A DNA stretch of 64,000 nt, from positions 2,666,001 to 2,730,000 of the forward strand of contig NZ_CP041036.1 of assembly GCF_006385555.1 (NCBI RefSeq). The letters are read 5' to 3'. The notes beneath the pieces were generated by a model. It worked only from the letters and a program-made list of their open reading frames with translations. It was not told the DNA's origin and did not search any database. Each line of letters starts with the position of its first letter. Position 1 is the first letter of the stretch. This DNA comes from Shewanella polaris (lineage in GTDB: Bacteria; Pseudomonadota; Gammaproteobacteria; Enterobacterales; Shewanellaceae). The position numbers and the translations under genes were made by a program. Below, one piece after another: positions 48,909 to 58,903 of this stretch.

Positions 48909-49508
48909 TTGATACCTGACAGCAATTCTTATTTTAGTGTGCCTCACCACTTTAATGTGTACCTCACTTTGTGGGACCAAAATCATCCTTTACCCACAGA
49001 TGATGAACTTCGCGACATGCAATCTATCGGTTTAAAATTACTCACAGAAGTGAAAAGTCTTGAAGCCAGTTGCTTATTGCAACTGCGAAATTTAGACAAT
49101 GATGCAAAAGCTGTGGTCGACTTTTTAAAACTACAATCACGTAAAGTCGATTTAGTATTACAACATGTGCTAGAAAAAGAAGTTCAGGATGGTGAGTTAT
49201 TTAAAGGCGATCAATTTGGTGGTAGTGGGGTCAGTATCATTTCATCACGGCCACTCGAGTTGAATGAACACGTTAAAACCCACATCTATTTGCATACTGA
49301 ATTAGTCGCATTATTGTGTGTTTGCCAAATAAAAACCTGTACTCCCTTACAAACTGATGACGACACGGAACCTGCTTTTTGGCGTTGTGAACTTGAATTT
49401 AGTCAAATACTTGAAGATGATATTGAACAATTAGTCAGAGCAAGTTTGAATGTACAGCAAAAAATGCTCAAAAAACGTAAACAGAATATCGATAAGCAGC
49501 GCAGCTGA
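48909..49508 (+). CDS. PilZ domain-containing protein
   Basis: A 199-aa cytoplasmic protein. The N-terminal half is helical (LKLLTEVKSLEASCLLQLR, then FLKLQSRKVDLVLQHVLEKE). The C-terminal half has the small beta-barrel pattern FKGDQFGGSGVSIISSRPL followed by LNEHVKTHIYLH, reminiscent of PilZ c-di-GMP-binding domains. The canonical RxxxR is not obvious, so ligand binding is uncertain. Start is TTG 48909 with AGAGG six bases upstream. It precedes mfd by 54 bases and may be co-transcribed with it. Confidence 0.7.
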   Translation: MIPDSNSYFSVPHHFNVYLTLWDQNHPLPTDDELRDMQSIGLKLLTEVKSLEASCLLQLRNLDNDAKAVVDFLKLQSRKVDLVLQHVLEKEVQDGELFKGDQFGGSGVSIISSRPLELNEHVKTHIYLHTELVALLCVCQIKTCTPLQTDDDTEPAFWRCELEFSQILEDDIEQLVRASLNVQQKMLKKRKQNIDKQRS

Positions 49509-49562
49509 AGCCTCGCCTCATTCAATACGACTTGATCGAAAACGGAACTGAAAAAGATTTTA

Positions 49563-52500
49563 ATGAACCTATTTAGTGTACTCACGCCGCCGAGTGTAAA
49601 AAAAGGCCAACAAACACAAACTTTGGCAACCTTAGGTGGGGTCTCACAAGCCATCACCCTAGCCAATTTAATTAATAACCATCCTGGCACCAGTATTATT
49701 GTCACCCATGACACGCCCAGTGCCTTGTCACTTGAGGTCGAGCTGAGTTATTTATTAAATCACATCAATGTGAATGTGTGCCTGTTTCCCGACCGTGAAA
49801 CCCTGCCCTACGATAGCTTCTCGCCACATCAAGACCTGATTTCCCAGCGACTGGAAACCTTAGCTAATATTAGCCAAAGCCAACATAATGTGGTGATTGT
49901 GCCCGTAAACACCTTAATGGTTCGTTTACCGCCAAAATCATTTATGACCGCTAATGTTATGGTGTTAAAAAAAGGCGACACCTACGGATTACAACAAGCT
50001 AGACAACACCTTACAGACACGGGTTATCATTTAGTTGATCAAGTATACGAACACGGTGAGTTTGCTATCCGTGGCTCTATTATTGATATTTTTCCGACAG
50101 GATCTAGACAACCATTACGCATAGAGTTATTTGATGACGAAGTTGAATCAATCCGTTATTTTGATGTTGATACACAGCGTTCAGGCATGGCCCGTGACAC
50201 TATTAGGATGTTGCCAGCAAAAGAATTCCCAACCGACAACCATGCTATTGAAGGCTTTAGACAACGTTATCGTCGTCGCTTTGAAGTGATCTCAAAAGAG
50301 GCAGAATCGGTTTATCAACTCGTCAGCCGTAACTTAATGCCTGCAGGCATTGAAAACTACTTACCGCTGTTTTTCGATGAAACCGCCACGTTGTTTGATT
50401 ACTTGCCACAAAACAGTCAACTCATCACCATAGGCAATATTGAAAAAGCCAGCTTAGCCCACTTGCATGAAATTAATGTGCGCTACGAAGATCGACGTGT
50501 CGATCCTCTGCGCCCATTACTGGCGCCGAAAGAACTTTATCTGCTCAATGATGAATTATTTGCGGCATTTAAATCTTACAATCGAACCCAGTTATTACAG
50601 CAACATATTGCTACCGACACCAATAATGCCGGTGAACCGTTAGCCGAAGTCGCACTACCAACACATGCCCTTATTGCTAATGTTGAAAAGTTGCCAGATA
50701 TCAATGCTAATCACAAACTCAAACAACCTCTTATAGCATTAGAAGAATACAGTCAAAAACATCCACAACTACTGTTCAGTGCTGAATCTGAAGGCCGCCG
50801 TGAAGCCTTATTAGACTTATTTGCAAAAATTGGCATTAAACCCAAACTGTTTGAGCACCTAAGCGACTACCTAGCAGCCAAAGACAATATCGGTTTAATC
50901 GTGTCACCTTTAGCCCGTGGTTGTGTGTTAACAGACACCCCAAAAGGTGTCGTGAGCATCATTTGTGAAACCGAATTGTTTGGTCAACGTATCTCACAGC
51001 AACGCCGCCGAGAGAAGCAAAAACAAGTTAGCTCAGATGTATTAGTCAAAAACTTAGCCGAACTGAAAGTCGGCCAACCTATCGTGCATCTTGAACACGG
51101 TGTGGCGTTATACCAAGGATTGGAAACTCTCGATACCGGCGGTTTAGTTGCTGAATATTTAAAACTAGAATATGCCGGTGGCGACAAACTGTATGTTCCG
51201 GTTTCATCACTGCACTTAATTAGCCGTTTTAACGCCAGTGGTGATGGTGATGCCCATTTAAATAAACTGGGTAACGAAACCTGGGCCAAAGCCAAGAAAA
51301 AAGCCATAGAACGAATTCGGGATGTAGCAGCAGAATTACTCGATGTTTATGCCCGTCGCCAAGCTCGTCCGGGTGAAGCGATGAATATTGATGAACAAGA
51401 ATACGCACAATTTAGCCAAGGCTTTCCGTTTGAAGAAACGGTCGATCAAGAAAGTGCTATTCATGCCGTACTTGAAGACATGCAAGCACCAACCGCGATG
51501 GATCGCTTAGTATGCGGTGATGTAGGTTTTGGTAAAACAGAAGTGGCCATGCGTGCGGCATTTGTCGCTGTTAATGCCGGTAAACAGGTAGTGGTGTTAG
51601 TACCGACTACTTTGCTGGCCCAGCAACACTACGAAAACTTTAAAGACCGCTTTGCCGATTGGCCGATTGTTATTGAAGTCATGTCACGCTTTAGAACCAC
51701 CAAAGAACAAACTGGTGTGGTCCAACAGCTTTCAGAGGGAAAAGTCGATATTGTTATCGGTACCCATAAATTACTGTCATCAGAAGCTAACTTCGACAAC
51801 CTAGGTTTGTTAGTCATCGACGAAGAACACCGTTTTGGTGTGCGACAAAAAGAAAAGATTAAAGCACTTCGAGCCAATGTCGACATTTTAACCTTAACGG
51901 CCACACCAATTCCGCGAACCCTCAATATGGCCATGTCAGGCATGCGTGATTTATCGATTATCGCCACGCCACCAGCCAAACGGTTAGCGGTAAAAACTTT
52001 TGTACGTGAATATGATAAAGCCACGGCACGAGAAGCCATTTTGCGTGAGATTTTACGTGGTGGCCAAGTGTATTATTTACACAACAATGTTGAAACCATT
52101 GAAAAGACCGCGCAAAACATTCGTGATTTAATTCCAGAAGCTCGTGTTATCACAGCCCATGGTCAAATGCGCGAACGCGACTTAGAAAAAGTCATGTCAG
52201 ACTTTTATCATCAGCGGTTTAACGTGTTGGTGTGTACCACCATTATTGAAACGGGTATTGACGTACCCAGTGCCAATACCATCATTATCGACCGAGCTGA
52301 TATGTTCGGTTTAGCACAGTTGCATCAGCTCCGAGGTCGTGTTGGACGTTCACATCATCAAGCCTATGCCTATATGATGACACCACATCCTAAACGCATG
52401 ACCGCTGACGCACGTAAACGTCTTGCTGCAATTGATGCACTTGAAGATCTTGGCGCCGGTTTTTTACTGGCCACCCAAGATTTAGAAATCCGTGGTGCCG

Positions 52501-53090
52501 GTGAGTTACTCGGTGATGAACAAAGTGGTCATATTTCAAAAATTGGTTTCAGTTTATACATGGAAATGCTTGAGTCTGCGGTGAAAGCCCTCAAAGAAGG
52601 CAAAGAGCCTTCGCTAGCCTACATGATGAGTGCCAAAGCAGAAATTGATTTACGGATCCCGGCATTATTGCCAGAAGATTACGTCAGTGACGTCAACATG
52701 CGCTTATCCTTGTATAAACGGATTGCGAATTGCGAAACTGAAGCCATGCTTGATGAGCTAAAAGTCGAGTTTATTGACCGCTTTGGGATGCTACCGACTC
52801 CAACCCGTAATTTAATGGCCATTACCCTATACAAACATCAAGCAACTGCATTGGGTATTGTTAAAATAGAAATGCATGCTAAAGGTGGTAGCGTCGAATT
52901 TGGCCAAGAAAATCATGTTGATCCAATGTTTATCATTGGTTTGTTGCAAAATCAGCCACAAATCTATCGAATGGACGGGCCAAATAAGTTAAAGTTCAAC
53001 ATTCCTGCTGAGACAAGTAAAGAGCGTCTTGAGTTAATCAAAACCTTGCTTGAACAGTTTGCTAAACATCAAATTTTGGAGACTAAATAG
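49563..53090 (+). CDS. mfd: transcription-repair coupling factor
   Basis: Removes stalled RNA polymerase and recruits UvrA at DNA lesions; 1175 aa. The N-terminal UvrB-like, degenerate part has LFPDRETLPYDSFSPHQD. The RNA-polymerase interaction module has IVHLEHGVALYQGLETL near residue 510. The translocase motor carries Walker A CGDVGFGKTEVAMRAAF, DEEHRFGVRQKEK, TATPIPRTLNMAMSG and the TRG region IIDRADMFGLAQLHQLRGRVGR. The C-terminal UvrA-masking domain is complete. csiV starts at the last base of its stop codon. Confidence 0.98.
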   Translation: MNLFSVLTPPSVKKGQQTQTLATLGGVSQAITLANLINNHPGTSIIVTHDTPSALSLEVELSYLLNHINVNVCLFPDRETLPYDSFSPHQDLISQRLETLANISQSQHNVVIVPVNTLMVRLPPKSFMTANVMVLKKGDTYGLQQARQHLTDTGYHLVDQVYEHGEFAIRGSIIDIFPTGSRQPLRIELFDDEVESIRYFDVDTQRSGMARDTIRMLPAKEFPTDNHAIEGFRQRYRRRFEVISKEAESVYQLVSRNLMPAGIENYLPLFFDETATLFDYLPQNSQLITIGNIEKASLAHLHEINVRYEDRRVDPLRPLLAPKELYLLNDELFAAFKSYNRTQLLQQHIATDTNNAGEPLAEVALPTHALIANVEKLPDINANHKLKQPLIALEEYSQKHPQLLFSAESEGRREALLDLFAKIGIKPKLFEHLSDYLAAKDNIGLIVSPLARGCVLTDTPKGVVSIICETELFGQRISQQRRREKQKQVSSDVLVKNLAELKVGQPIVHLEHGVALYQGLETLDTGGLVAEYLKLEYAGGDKLYVPVSSLHLISRFNASGDGDAHLNKLGNETWAKAKKKAIERIRDVAAELLDVYARRQARPGEAMNIDEQEYAQFSQGFPFEETVDQESAIHAVLEDMQAPTAMDRLVCGDVGFGKTEVAMRAAFVAVNAGKQVVVLVPTTLLAQQHYENFKDRFADWPIVIEVMSRFRTTKEQTGVVQQLSEGKVDIVIGTHKLLSSEANFDNLGLLVIDEEHRFGVRQKEKIKALRANVDILTLTATPIPRTLNMAMSGMRDLSIIATPPAKRLAVKTFVREYDKATAREAILREILRGGQVYYLHNNVETIEKTAQNIRDLIPEARVITAHGQMRERDLEKVMSDFYHQRFNVLVCTTIIETGIDVPSANTIIIDRADMFGLAQLHQLRGRVGRSHHQAYAYMMTPHPKRMTADARKRLAAIDALEDLGAGFLLATQDLEIRGAGELLGDEQSGHISKIGFSLYMEMLESAVKALKEGKEPSLAYMMSAKAEIDLRIPALLPEDYVSDVNMRLSLYKRIANCETEAMLDELKVEFIDRFGMLPTPTRNLMAITLYKHQATALGIVKIEMHAKGGSVEFGQENHVDPMFIIGLLQNQPQIYRMDGPNKLKFNIPAETSKERLELIKTLLEQFAKHQILETK

Positions 53091-54082
53091 TGCTACGTAA
53101 AATTGCGATTGCTATCGCCGCTATCACAGCGCTATCCCACAGCTTTTCAGCCCATGCAGAATCATGGTTTGAAGTAGAAGTATTTGTATTTGAACGCCAA
53201 CAAGCTTCAGTTGAAAAGTGGTTAGATGCTACACCGCCTAAGTTAAGCAAAGACACCGTGGATATCATTACTCCGGTGATCAGTACCGATATTACTGGGG
53301 TTGCCGTTGGCTTAAATGGTTGCTCCTCAACTGACTGGGCCAGCGATGCTAGCAACTGTAATGATCCTAAAGTCAGTAATATTACAACCACATATCCAAG
53401 CCAAGTACCATTTAATATTGCAGCCAGCAAGCCACAAACGGCTTACTTAGGGCAAGGACCATTACTGTTAGCACAAAGCCAAGGCAAATTTAACGATATT
53501 ATTCGAACTATTCAACGTGAGCCTTATGTTAAAAGCCTAGTGCACCTAACGTGGCAACAAAATATGCAATCACGTCGACGAGCAAAGCCGATTCGAATTT
53601 TTGGCGGCCAGGATTTCTCTAAAAGTTTTGAATATCATGGTCTAAGTGTTAAAAAGCCAACTCAATTAGACGCGATGCCTAATACTGATTTCAGTGCGTT
53701 AGGCAGTTTTTATGAGGCGCCCAAAATCACTCCAGTATGGGAATTAGACGGTTCAATTAACATTTATCTCAGCCATTATCTTTATATTGAAAATAATTTG
53801 GCCTTGCGTAAAGTAACCCAAAAAATGGTTGAATCAAGCCCTTTGGCCTTTAACGAATATGCAGCACTCGACATTGAAAGTAAAAAGCAATTAGCACCGT
53901 TCTTGGAAAGCATTCCGTTAATCCAAAACCGCCGAGTTCGCAGTGGTGAAATCCACTATTTTGATAACCCACAGCTGGGTATTGTGATGCAAATCCGTAA
54001 AATGATTCAGCCTACTAACGTTAAGCCCATTGATTTAATCGAGCCTTCTACCGCTAGCCAACCTGTACCTTATACTGGTTAA
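53090..54082 (+). CDS. csiV: CsiV family protein
   Basis: A 330-aa envelope protein with a signal peptide (about 22 residues, ending SAHAES) and then WFEVEVFVFERQQ, the start of the CsiV family. CsiV in Shewanella is reported as a partner needed for LpoA-type activation of peptidoglycan synthesis. A DUF-like alpha/beta body ends with SGEIHYFDNPQLGIVMQIRKM. GTG start at 53090 overlaps the mfd TAG by one base. Two cysteines near residues 80-95 (NGCSSTDWASDASNC) could form a disulfide. Confidence 0.88.
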   Translation: MLRKIAIAIAAITALSHSFSAHAESWFEVEVFVFERQQASVEKWLDATPPKLSKDTVDIITPVISTDITGVAVGLNGCSSTDWASDASNCNDPKVSNITTTYPSQVPFNIAASKPQTAYLGQGPLLLAQSQGKFNDIIRTIQREPYVKSLVHLTWQQNMQSRRRAKPIRIFGGQDFSKSFEYHGLSVKKPTQLDAMPNTDFSALGSFYEAPKITPVWELDGSINIYLSHYLYIENNLALRKVTQKMVESSPLAFNEYAALDIESKKQLAPFLESIPLIQNRRVRSGEIHYFDNPQLGIVMQIRKMIQPTNVKPIDLIEPSTASQPVPYTG

Positions 54083-54102
54083 TACACAAGTAGCTTAACA
54101 CT

Positions 54103-54132
54103 AAAAAACCGGATCAATTGATCCGGTTTTTT
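54103..54132. terminator. terminator between csiV and nagZ
   Basis: AAAAAACCGGATC, loop AATT, GATCCGGTTTTTT; symmetric, so it serves both convergent genes. Confidence 0.95.
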
Positions 54133-54149
54133 ACTCAACAGGCACTACT

Positions 54150-55175
54150 TTACAACGACTGGACAATGACGTTAATGTCCTTCGCCAATTGTTGTGCCGC
54201 TTGCCAACGTATTTGCTCCTCAAGTGCCACCAAAGTTTGTGCGTTATTGCCTTTTAGCGATAATGCGGTGTGCATAGGTTCTGCCGCAGGCCAATCAAAC
54301 TCAGTTAATAAAGCGTTAACACCAACAGGGTCATTACACAGCAAAATCATATCGCATCCCGCATCTAATGCTGCTTTGGCTCGTGCAACATAATCACCGG
54401 CAAAACTGGCGCCTTTCATGCCTAAATCATCAGAAAAAATCACCCCATTAAAACCTAATTGTTGACGTAAAACAGTCTGTAACCAGTAAGTAGAAAACCC
54501 TGCAGGATTAGGATCAATATTGGTATAAACAACATGTGCTGGCATAACCCCTTGTAGATGGTGGCTAGCAATGAGCTGTTTAAACGGCAACATATCAAAA
54601 GCTTCTACCTGCTCTTTACTACGCGGGTCAACAGGCATCGCAATATGTGAATCAGCGGCGACACTACCATGACCAGGAAAATGCTTACCCACCGCGGCCA
54701 TACCAGCCTCATTCATTCCAACAATAAACTGTTCAGCCAATGCACTCACTTCAACAGGATCGGCACTAAAACTGCGTTTGCCAATCACTTCACTAATGCC
54801 ATTTACATCTAACACAGGTGCAAAACTTAAATCAATATCACAGGCTAATAGCTCTATGGCCATTAAAAAACCACATTCTTTCGCCCATCGTTTAGCTAAT
54901 GCCATATCCCCTTTCGCAGCAGGTAAAATATCCCCCATGGCAGGGATCAAACTAAAGCCCTCACGAAAACGTTGAACTCGGCCACCTTCATGATCAACAG
55001 CAATTAATAGTTCAGGTCGAATATGACGGACCTCTTTAACTAATTTAATTAATTGACTTTTACTTTCTAGGTTTCGACTAAACAATATAATTCCACCCAC
55101 TTGTGGATGCTGTAATTGCTCAGTTTCAAGTGCAGAGACTGTTAAGCCTGCAAGATCCATCATTAAATAGCTCAA
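54150..55175 (-). CDS. nagZ: beta-N-acetylhexosaminidase
   Basis: Glycoside hydrolase family 3 enzyme, 341 aa, cytoplasmic, cleaving GlcNAc from anhydro-muropeptides during peptidoglycan recycling. VDHEGGRVQRFREGFS and GKHFPGHGSVAADSHIAMP are the NagZ motifs, the latter with the catalytic His; the nucleophile region is FSDDLGMKGASFAGD. TTG 55175 is taken as start because GGGGGA stands upstream and the N-terminus then aligns with E. coli NagZ (MGPVMLD versus MSYLMMD). Confidence 0.95.
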   Translation of the reverse strand: MSYLMMDLAGLTVSALETEQLQHPQVGGIILFSRNLESKSQLIKLVKEVRHIRPELLIAVDHEGGRVQRFREGFSLIPAMGDILPAAKGDMALAKRWAKECGFLMAIELLACDIDLSFAPVLDVNGISEVIGKRSFSADPVEVSALAEQFIVGMNEAGMAAVGKHFPGHGSVAADSHIAMPVDPRSKEQVEAFDMLPFKQLIASHHLQGVMPAHVVYTNIDPNPAGFSTYWLQTVLRQQLGFNGVIFSDDLGMKGASFAGDYVARAKAALDAGCDMILLCNDPVGVNALLTEFDWPAAEPMHTALSLKGNNAQTLVALEEQIRWQAAQQLAKDINVIVQSL

Positions 55176-55409
55176 ACCATTCCCCCTATCTATAAAGCTG
55201 ACTATTACGTCAGGTTAATCAAGTCACATTACACATTATGTATAAGGCTGGCTAATGTGAAAATAATGCATAAAAAAATCTAATGAACTGTCATCGATTA
55301 ATGTGTGGGATACTCTACCAAGAATATGAGATAAACCGCCAACATTCCATTTGACGATTATACTCACTTATAACTAAAACAATAAACGACTCAGCAAGGG
55401 TTAAATAAC
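55176..55409. promoter_or_regulatory. divergent nagZ / sdaA promoter region
   Basis: About 230 bases; contains CACATTACACATTATGTATAAGGC-type AT-rich sequence. No operator was recognised. Confidence 0.4.
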
Positions 55410-56786
55410 ATGATTAGCGTATTTGACATGTTCAAAATTGGTATCGGTCCTTCTAGCTCACATACAGTTGGCCCGATGAAGGCGGGTAAAATTTTTATCC
55501 AACATGTCGCAGATCTTAATTTATTAGACAAAACCGATGAATTACAAACAGAATTATTTGGATCTTTAGGTCAAACAGGTAAAGGCCATGGTACTGGCAA
55601 AGCGGTCATTTTAGGTTTAATGGGTGAAGATCCCGAAACCGTCAACACCGACGGTATTGACGCTATTTTAGAAACGGTATCGACAAGTCAAAAATTAATC
55701 TTAGCAAATGGACAGATGGTTAAATTTTCTCGTGAAGAGGGGGTTACCTACCACAGACGTAAAACCTTACCCGCCCATGCAAATGCGATGACCTTATACG
55801 CATTGTCAAAAGGTGAATGCATTTTTCAGCGTACGTATTATTCTGTTGGTGGCGGATTTGTTCTCGATGAAGATGAAATAACTCAACGAAATGCCTCTCC
55901 GGCAACCCCTATTGAACAAGCACCTTATGATTTCAATAGTGCGTTACAGTTACTGCAACTATGTTGCGATAACGGCTTAAGTATTTCATCACTAATGATG
56001 GCTAACGAGTTGAGTATTGCGTCCGAAGAAGACGTAAAACAAGGTTTGTGGAATATTTGGCAAACCATGAAAAATTGCGTCGACCGTGGTTACCAAAAAG
56101 AAGGCATTTTACCTGGCGGACTAAAATTGCGTCGTCGTGCACCAGCACTGTATCGACGTTTAAAAGCTGAAGGTCGTAATAATATTGACCCATTAACAGC
56201 AATGGATTGGGTCGATTTATTTGCCTTATCGGTTAACGAGCAAAATGCCGCAGGCGATCGTGTTGTCACCGCCCCCACCAATGGCGCGGCAGGAATTATT
56301 CCTGCAGTATTGTGTTACTACGATATGTTTGTCCAAGAAGTCGATATTGACGTTTGCAGCCGTTATTTACTCACTGCGGCTGCCATTGGTATCTTGTACA
56401 AGAAAAATGCCTCTATATCCGGCGCTGAAGTCGGCTGTCAAGGTGAAGTAGGCGTAGCCTGCTCTATGGCAGCTGGGGCACTGACTGAAATAATGGGCGG
56501 TACGGTTGAGCATGTTGAAAACGCCGCAGAGATTGGTATGGAGCATAACTTAGGCTTAACCTGCGATCCTGTTGGTGGCTTAGTGCAAGTACCCTGTATT
56601 GAGCGCAATGCTATGGGAGCGGTAAAAGCAATTAATGCTTCACGTATGGCATTACGCGGCGACGGTAATCACAAAGTCTCATTGGATAAAGTCATTAAGA
56701 CCATGATGGATACCGGTAAAGATATGCGCAGCAAATACAAAGAAACCGCCAAAGGTGGTCTTGCGGTGAACATCGTCGAATGTTAA
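55410..56786 (+). CDS. sdaA: L-serine ammonia-lyase (L-serine dehydratase)
   Basis: Single-chain iron-sulfur L-serine dehydratase, 458 aa, converting serine to pyruvate and ammonia. It begins MISVFDMFKIGIGPSSSHTVGPM, the substrate-binding signature of the beta domain. The alpha domain has VVTAPTNGAAGIIPAVL, GCQGEVGVACSMAAGAL and TCDPVGGLVQVPCIERN, which hold the cysteines for the labile 4Fe-4S cluster; the end KGGLAVNIVEC gives the C-terminal Cys that caps the cluster. All four expected Cys positions are present. Own terminator. Confidence 0.97.
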   Translation: MISVFDMFKIGIGPSSSHTVGPMKAGKIFIQHVADLNLLDKTDELQTELFGSLGQTGKGHGTGKAVILGLMGEDPETVNTDGIDAILETVSTSQKLILANGQMVKFSREEGVTYHRRKTLPAHANAMTLYALSKGECIFQRTYYSVGGGFVLDEDEITQRNASPATPIEQAPYDFNSALQLLQLCCDNGLSISSLMMANELSIASEEDVKQGLWNIWQTMKNCVDRGYQKEGILPGGLKLRRRAPALYRRLKAEGRNNIDPLTAMDWVDLFALSVNEQNAAGDRVVTAPTNGAAGIIPAVLCYYDMFVQEVDIDVCSRYLLTAAAIGILYKKNASISGAEVGCQGEVGVACSMAAGALTEIMGGTVEHVENAAEIGMEHNLGLTCDPVGGLVQVPCIERNAMGAVKAINASRMALRGDGNHKVSLDKVIKTMMDTGKDMRSKYKETAKGGLAVNIVEC

Positions 56787-56816
56787 CTCTTTCTTAAACC
56801 GAAATGATTTGAATTA

Positions 56817-56849
56817 AAATGCCTGTTAGTTGCGCTAACAGGCATTTTT
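56817..56849 (+). terminator. rho-independent terminator of sdaA
   Basis: ATGCCTGTTAG / CTAACAGGCAT with a five-base loop and a T run. It marks the end of conserved chromosome before accessory DNA. Confidence 0.9.
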
Positions 56850-57174
56850 GTATCATATTAAGTGAAAATTCAAGCGCACTAAGTGACTCTCTCAACCCTA
56901 CTATTTTCAACCTGCTATTTTAGCCAGTACCTGTGGCAATGATCCAAGCCACCAAATGTGTGTAGCACACTATTATCGAGTTGATAGATACCCTTTTGGG
57001 GTGGAAAAAATAGCGGTAAACTGAATTGAGATTTTGGTTTCTGGCTGTAATCGAACGTAACGCATTTCTGGGTATAAACGTTTTAGAAAAAAGGCTCTAA
57101 AGGTAGGTCTTGGGATTAATAAATGTATGGAATTCAAGTAAAGTTTACACTGACCCCACTAAATTTTAAATGGA
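56850..57174. other. left border of the accessory region
   Basis: About 325 bases with no gene. Near 57139-57170 the sequence TTTACACTGACCCCACTAAATTT resembles short sequences often found beside degraded insertion elements, but I cannot name one. The attC expected downstream of the DUF2971-like cassette is not visible, so this may be the point where the array was truncated. Confidence 0.4.
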
Positions 57175-57816
57175 TTATTCACCCAAACTAACAGTAAACG
57201 CTATATCATTTAAATCACCAATACTTAATAACATTGGTTCATCTTCTACTTTGTTTTTCACTGCCAACCTTAACTCATTTTGATGTTAATATTTCTTATC
57301 CTTTTGAAAAGGAGTAAGTTTTTTTAAGTATTTCATAACATCAATATATTCAACCGACTGTCTTTTATAAGAATATGAATTTTCTTCTAAGTAAATATCT
57401 AAACGATCAAAGAACTTTTCTAAGTTGTAGATTACCGTTGCCGAGCCACCAAATTCTTTAAGAAGTTTCTCATTGATAACATCTAATTCATTGGTGTAAT
57501 CGCTAGCAGGCATAATTAAGTAATAGATACAGTAAACAGCTAATGACGAATACTCATGACTAAACTCACGATGAATGCCATTTGTCATCGTACCAACAAT
57601 TTCAGTTTCGCCATTCTCTAATACTCTTTTTAGAATTCCTTTAGAAAAAGGTTTAACTTTGTGTGCGCCTTCGTTTAAATCACCAACTTCGTCATTGTGA
57701 TCTTCTTTGCGATAGAAGCTTAATGGCTGCAAAAACATTTCACCTTGATTAATAAATTTTTGTGAATGTTCAGGTTTTGCATACTTGATTAGAAAATGCC
57801 GATACATAAAATCCAT
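57175..57816 (-). pseudogene. DUF2971-like cassette protein with in-frame stop
   Basis: The intact frame starts at ATG 57816 and meets TAA at 57288-57286 (176 aa). In the same frame 36 more codons run to TAA 57177-57175. The joined sequence, FQKDKKY, stop, HQNELRLAVKNKVED and then LLSIGDLNDIAFTVSLGE, reads like a continuous C-terminal domain; the KDKKY-x-x-QNE-x-R pattern is typical of DUF2971-like proteins. I therefore treat the first stop as a nonsense mutation, though the 176-aa product could still be made. The start codon lies within the attC R' core GTTAAAT(G) and uses GAGG in the attC as ribosome site; Met4 (57807) is an alternative. Function unknown. Confidence 0.65.
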
Positions 57817-57913
57817 TTAACGCCTCACTAAGAGGCAAATAATAGTTGGTTAAAATAAGCGACGCAGGAGCAAAAACCAACTGTTATTTGCCCTTTTAAG
57901 TGACTTGTTGAAC
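57815..57913 (-). other. attC site A (99 bp)
   Basis: On the minus strand R'' is GTTCAAC (57913-57907) and R' is GTTAAAT (57821-57815). The interior has complementary arms: GGGCAAATAACAGTTGGTT pairs with AACCAACTATTATTTGCC around a loop with GCTCCTGCGTCGCTTA. It matches attC B closely, base for base over most of its length and with equal total length. Confidence 0.85.
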
Positions 57914-58012
57914 GAAGCCGCTCTGCGGCAGAAAAGATAAAAGCCCATCTTTCTCACCATCATAAATACTTACTAGACCCTGCCTACCTTGGCATTACCT
58001 AGGAGTATCACC

Positions 58013-58903
58013 ATGGACACTCATGAACAACAACGCTTTGATTTTCTTTATGAACAACATCTTACCAATTTAACTCTGCAAGGCAAGCGGCCTGCTACCA
58101 TCGATGCGTACAGTCGCGCAGTTAGGCGCATTAGTGCTTATTTTGACTGTTGCCCTGATAACCTTTCAACCGATGATTTGAAGCGTTATTTTGCTGATTT
58201 AATTGCCTCTCACTCCTGGAGTACCGTAAAACTCGACCGCAATGGATTACAGTTTTTCTACCGGTATGTCCTTAATCAATCTTGGGAGTGGCTCAACATT
58301 GTTAAGCCGCCGCAGGTCAAACGCCTACCGGATATTCTAACCCCTGCCGAAGTCTCAATCGTCATTAGCCTCACCCATAAGCTGCGATATCAAGTGTGCT
58401 TTTTAACCTTATACAGTATGGGGTTGCGCCTCGGTGAAGCAATTTCATTACAGGTTGGCGATATCGATTCAGCGTTGATGCAGGTGCATGTTCGTGACGC
58501 CAAAGGCGGCAAGGATAGGCTAGTACCTTTACCACAACGCACATTGTTAGCGCTTCGGTATTACTGGCAAACCCATCGCCATCCTCGGCATGTATTTCCC
58601 GGTAAAGATGGCAAGCCAGACTCGCTGATGGACCGCGGTGGTATTCAAAAGGCCATGAAAAAAGTGATTTCTGAGTGCAACATTCACAAATCTATCAGTC
58701 CACATAATTTACGTCACAGCTATGCGACTCATTTGCTAGAGCAAGGATTAGATTTACGCTCAGTACAACACTTGCTCGGTCACAACAGCCTCAACACCAC
58801 AGCAAGGTATACACGTCTCACTCATATTACCCGTAAAAACACGGCCTTGTCGGTTAACCAGCTCACTAATAATTTGGTGTTGAAGTGGGAGTGTGACATA
58901 TGA
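58013..58903 (+). CDS. tyrosine recombinase (IS91-associated integrase)
   Basis: Site-specific recombinase of 296 aa. The N-terminal SAM-like core-binding domain covers about residues 10-95. The catalytic domain has Arg in YSMGLRLGEAIS (near 141), Lys in KGGKDR, HNLRHSYATH (near 231), LGHNSLN and the Tyr in TARYTRL (near 265). It lacks the extra segment that integron integrases carry between the Lys and the HxxR motif, so it is not IntI. Start at ATG 58013, AGGAG seven bases upstream. An ATGA overlap couples it to the transposase. Such pairs occur in some IS91-family elements. Confidence 0.88.
   Translation: MDTHEQQRFDFLYEQHLTNLTLQGKRPATIDAYSRAVRRISAYFDCCPDNLSTDDLKRYFADLIASHSWSTVKLDRNGLQFFYRYVLNQSWEWLNIVKPPQVKRLPDILTPAEVSIVISLTHKLRYQVCFLTLYSMGLRLGEAISLQVGDIDSALMQVHVRDAKGGKDRLVPLPQRTLLALRYYWQTHRHPRHVFPGKDGKPDSLMDRGGIQKAMKKVISECNIHKSISPHNLRHSYATHLLEQGLDLRSVQHLLGHNSLNTTARYTRLTHITRKNTALSVNQLTNNLVLKWECDI

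Noticed and set aside
57270..57295. Possible collapsed attC (ATTAAC ... GTTAAG) after the DUF2971-like gene
   Set aside because: The same bases form a continuous, family-like reading frame past the TAA, so coding sequence with a nonsense change explains them better.
58013..58903. Integron integrase IntI
   Set aside because: The catalytic residues fit a tyrosine recombinase, but the stretch between the Lys and HxxR motifs is short and lacks the IntI-specific insertion; the gene is coupled to an IS91-type transposase.
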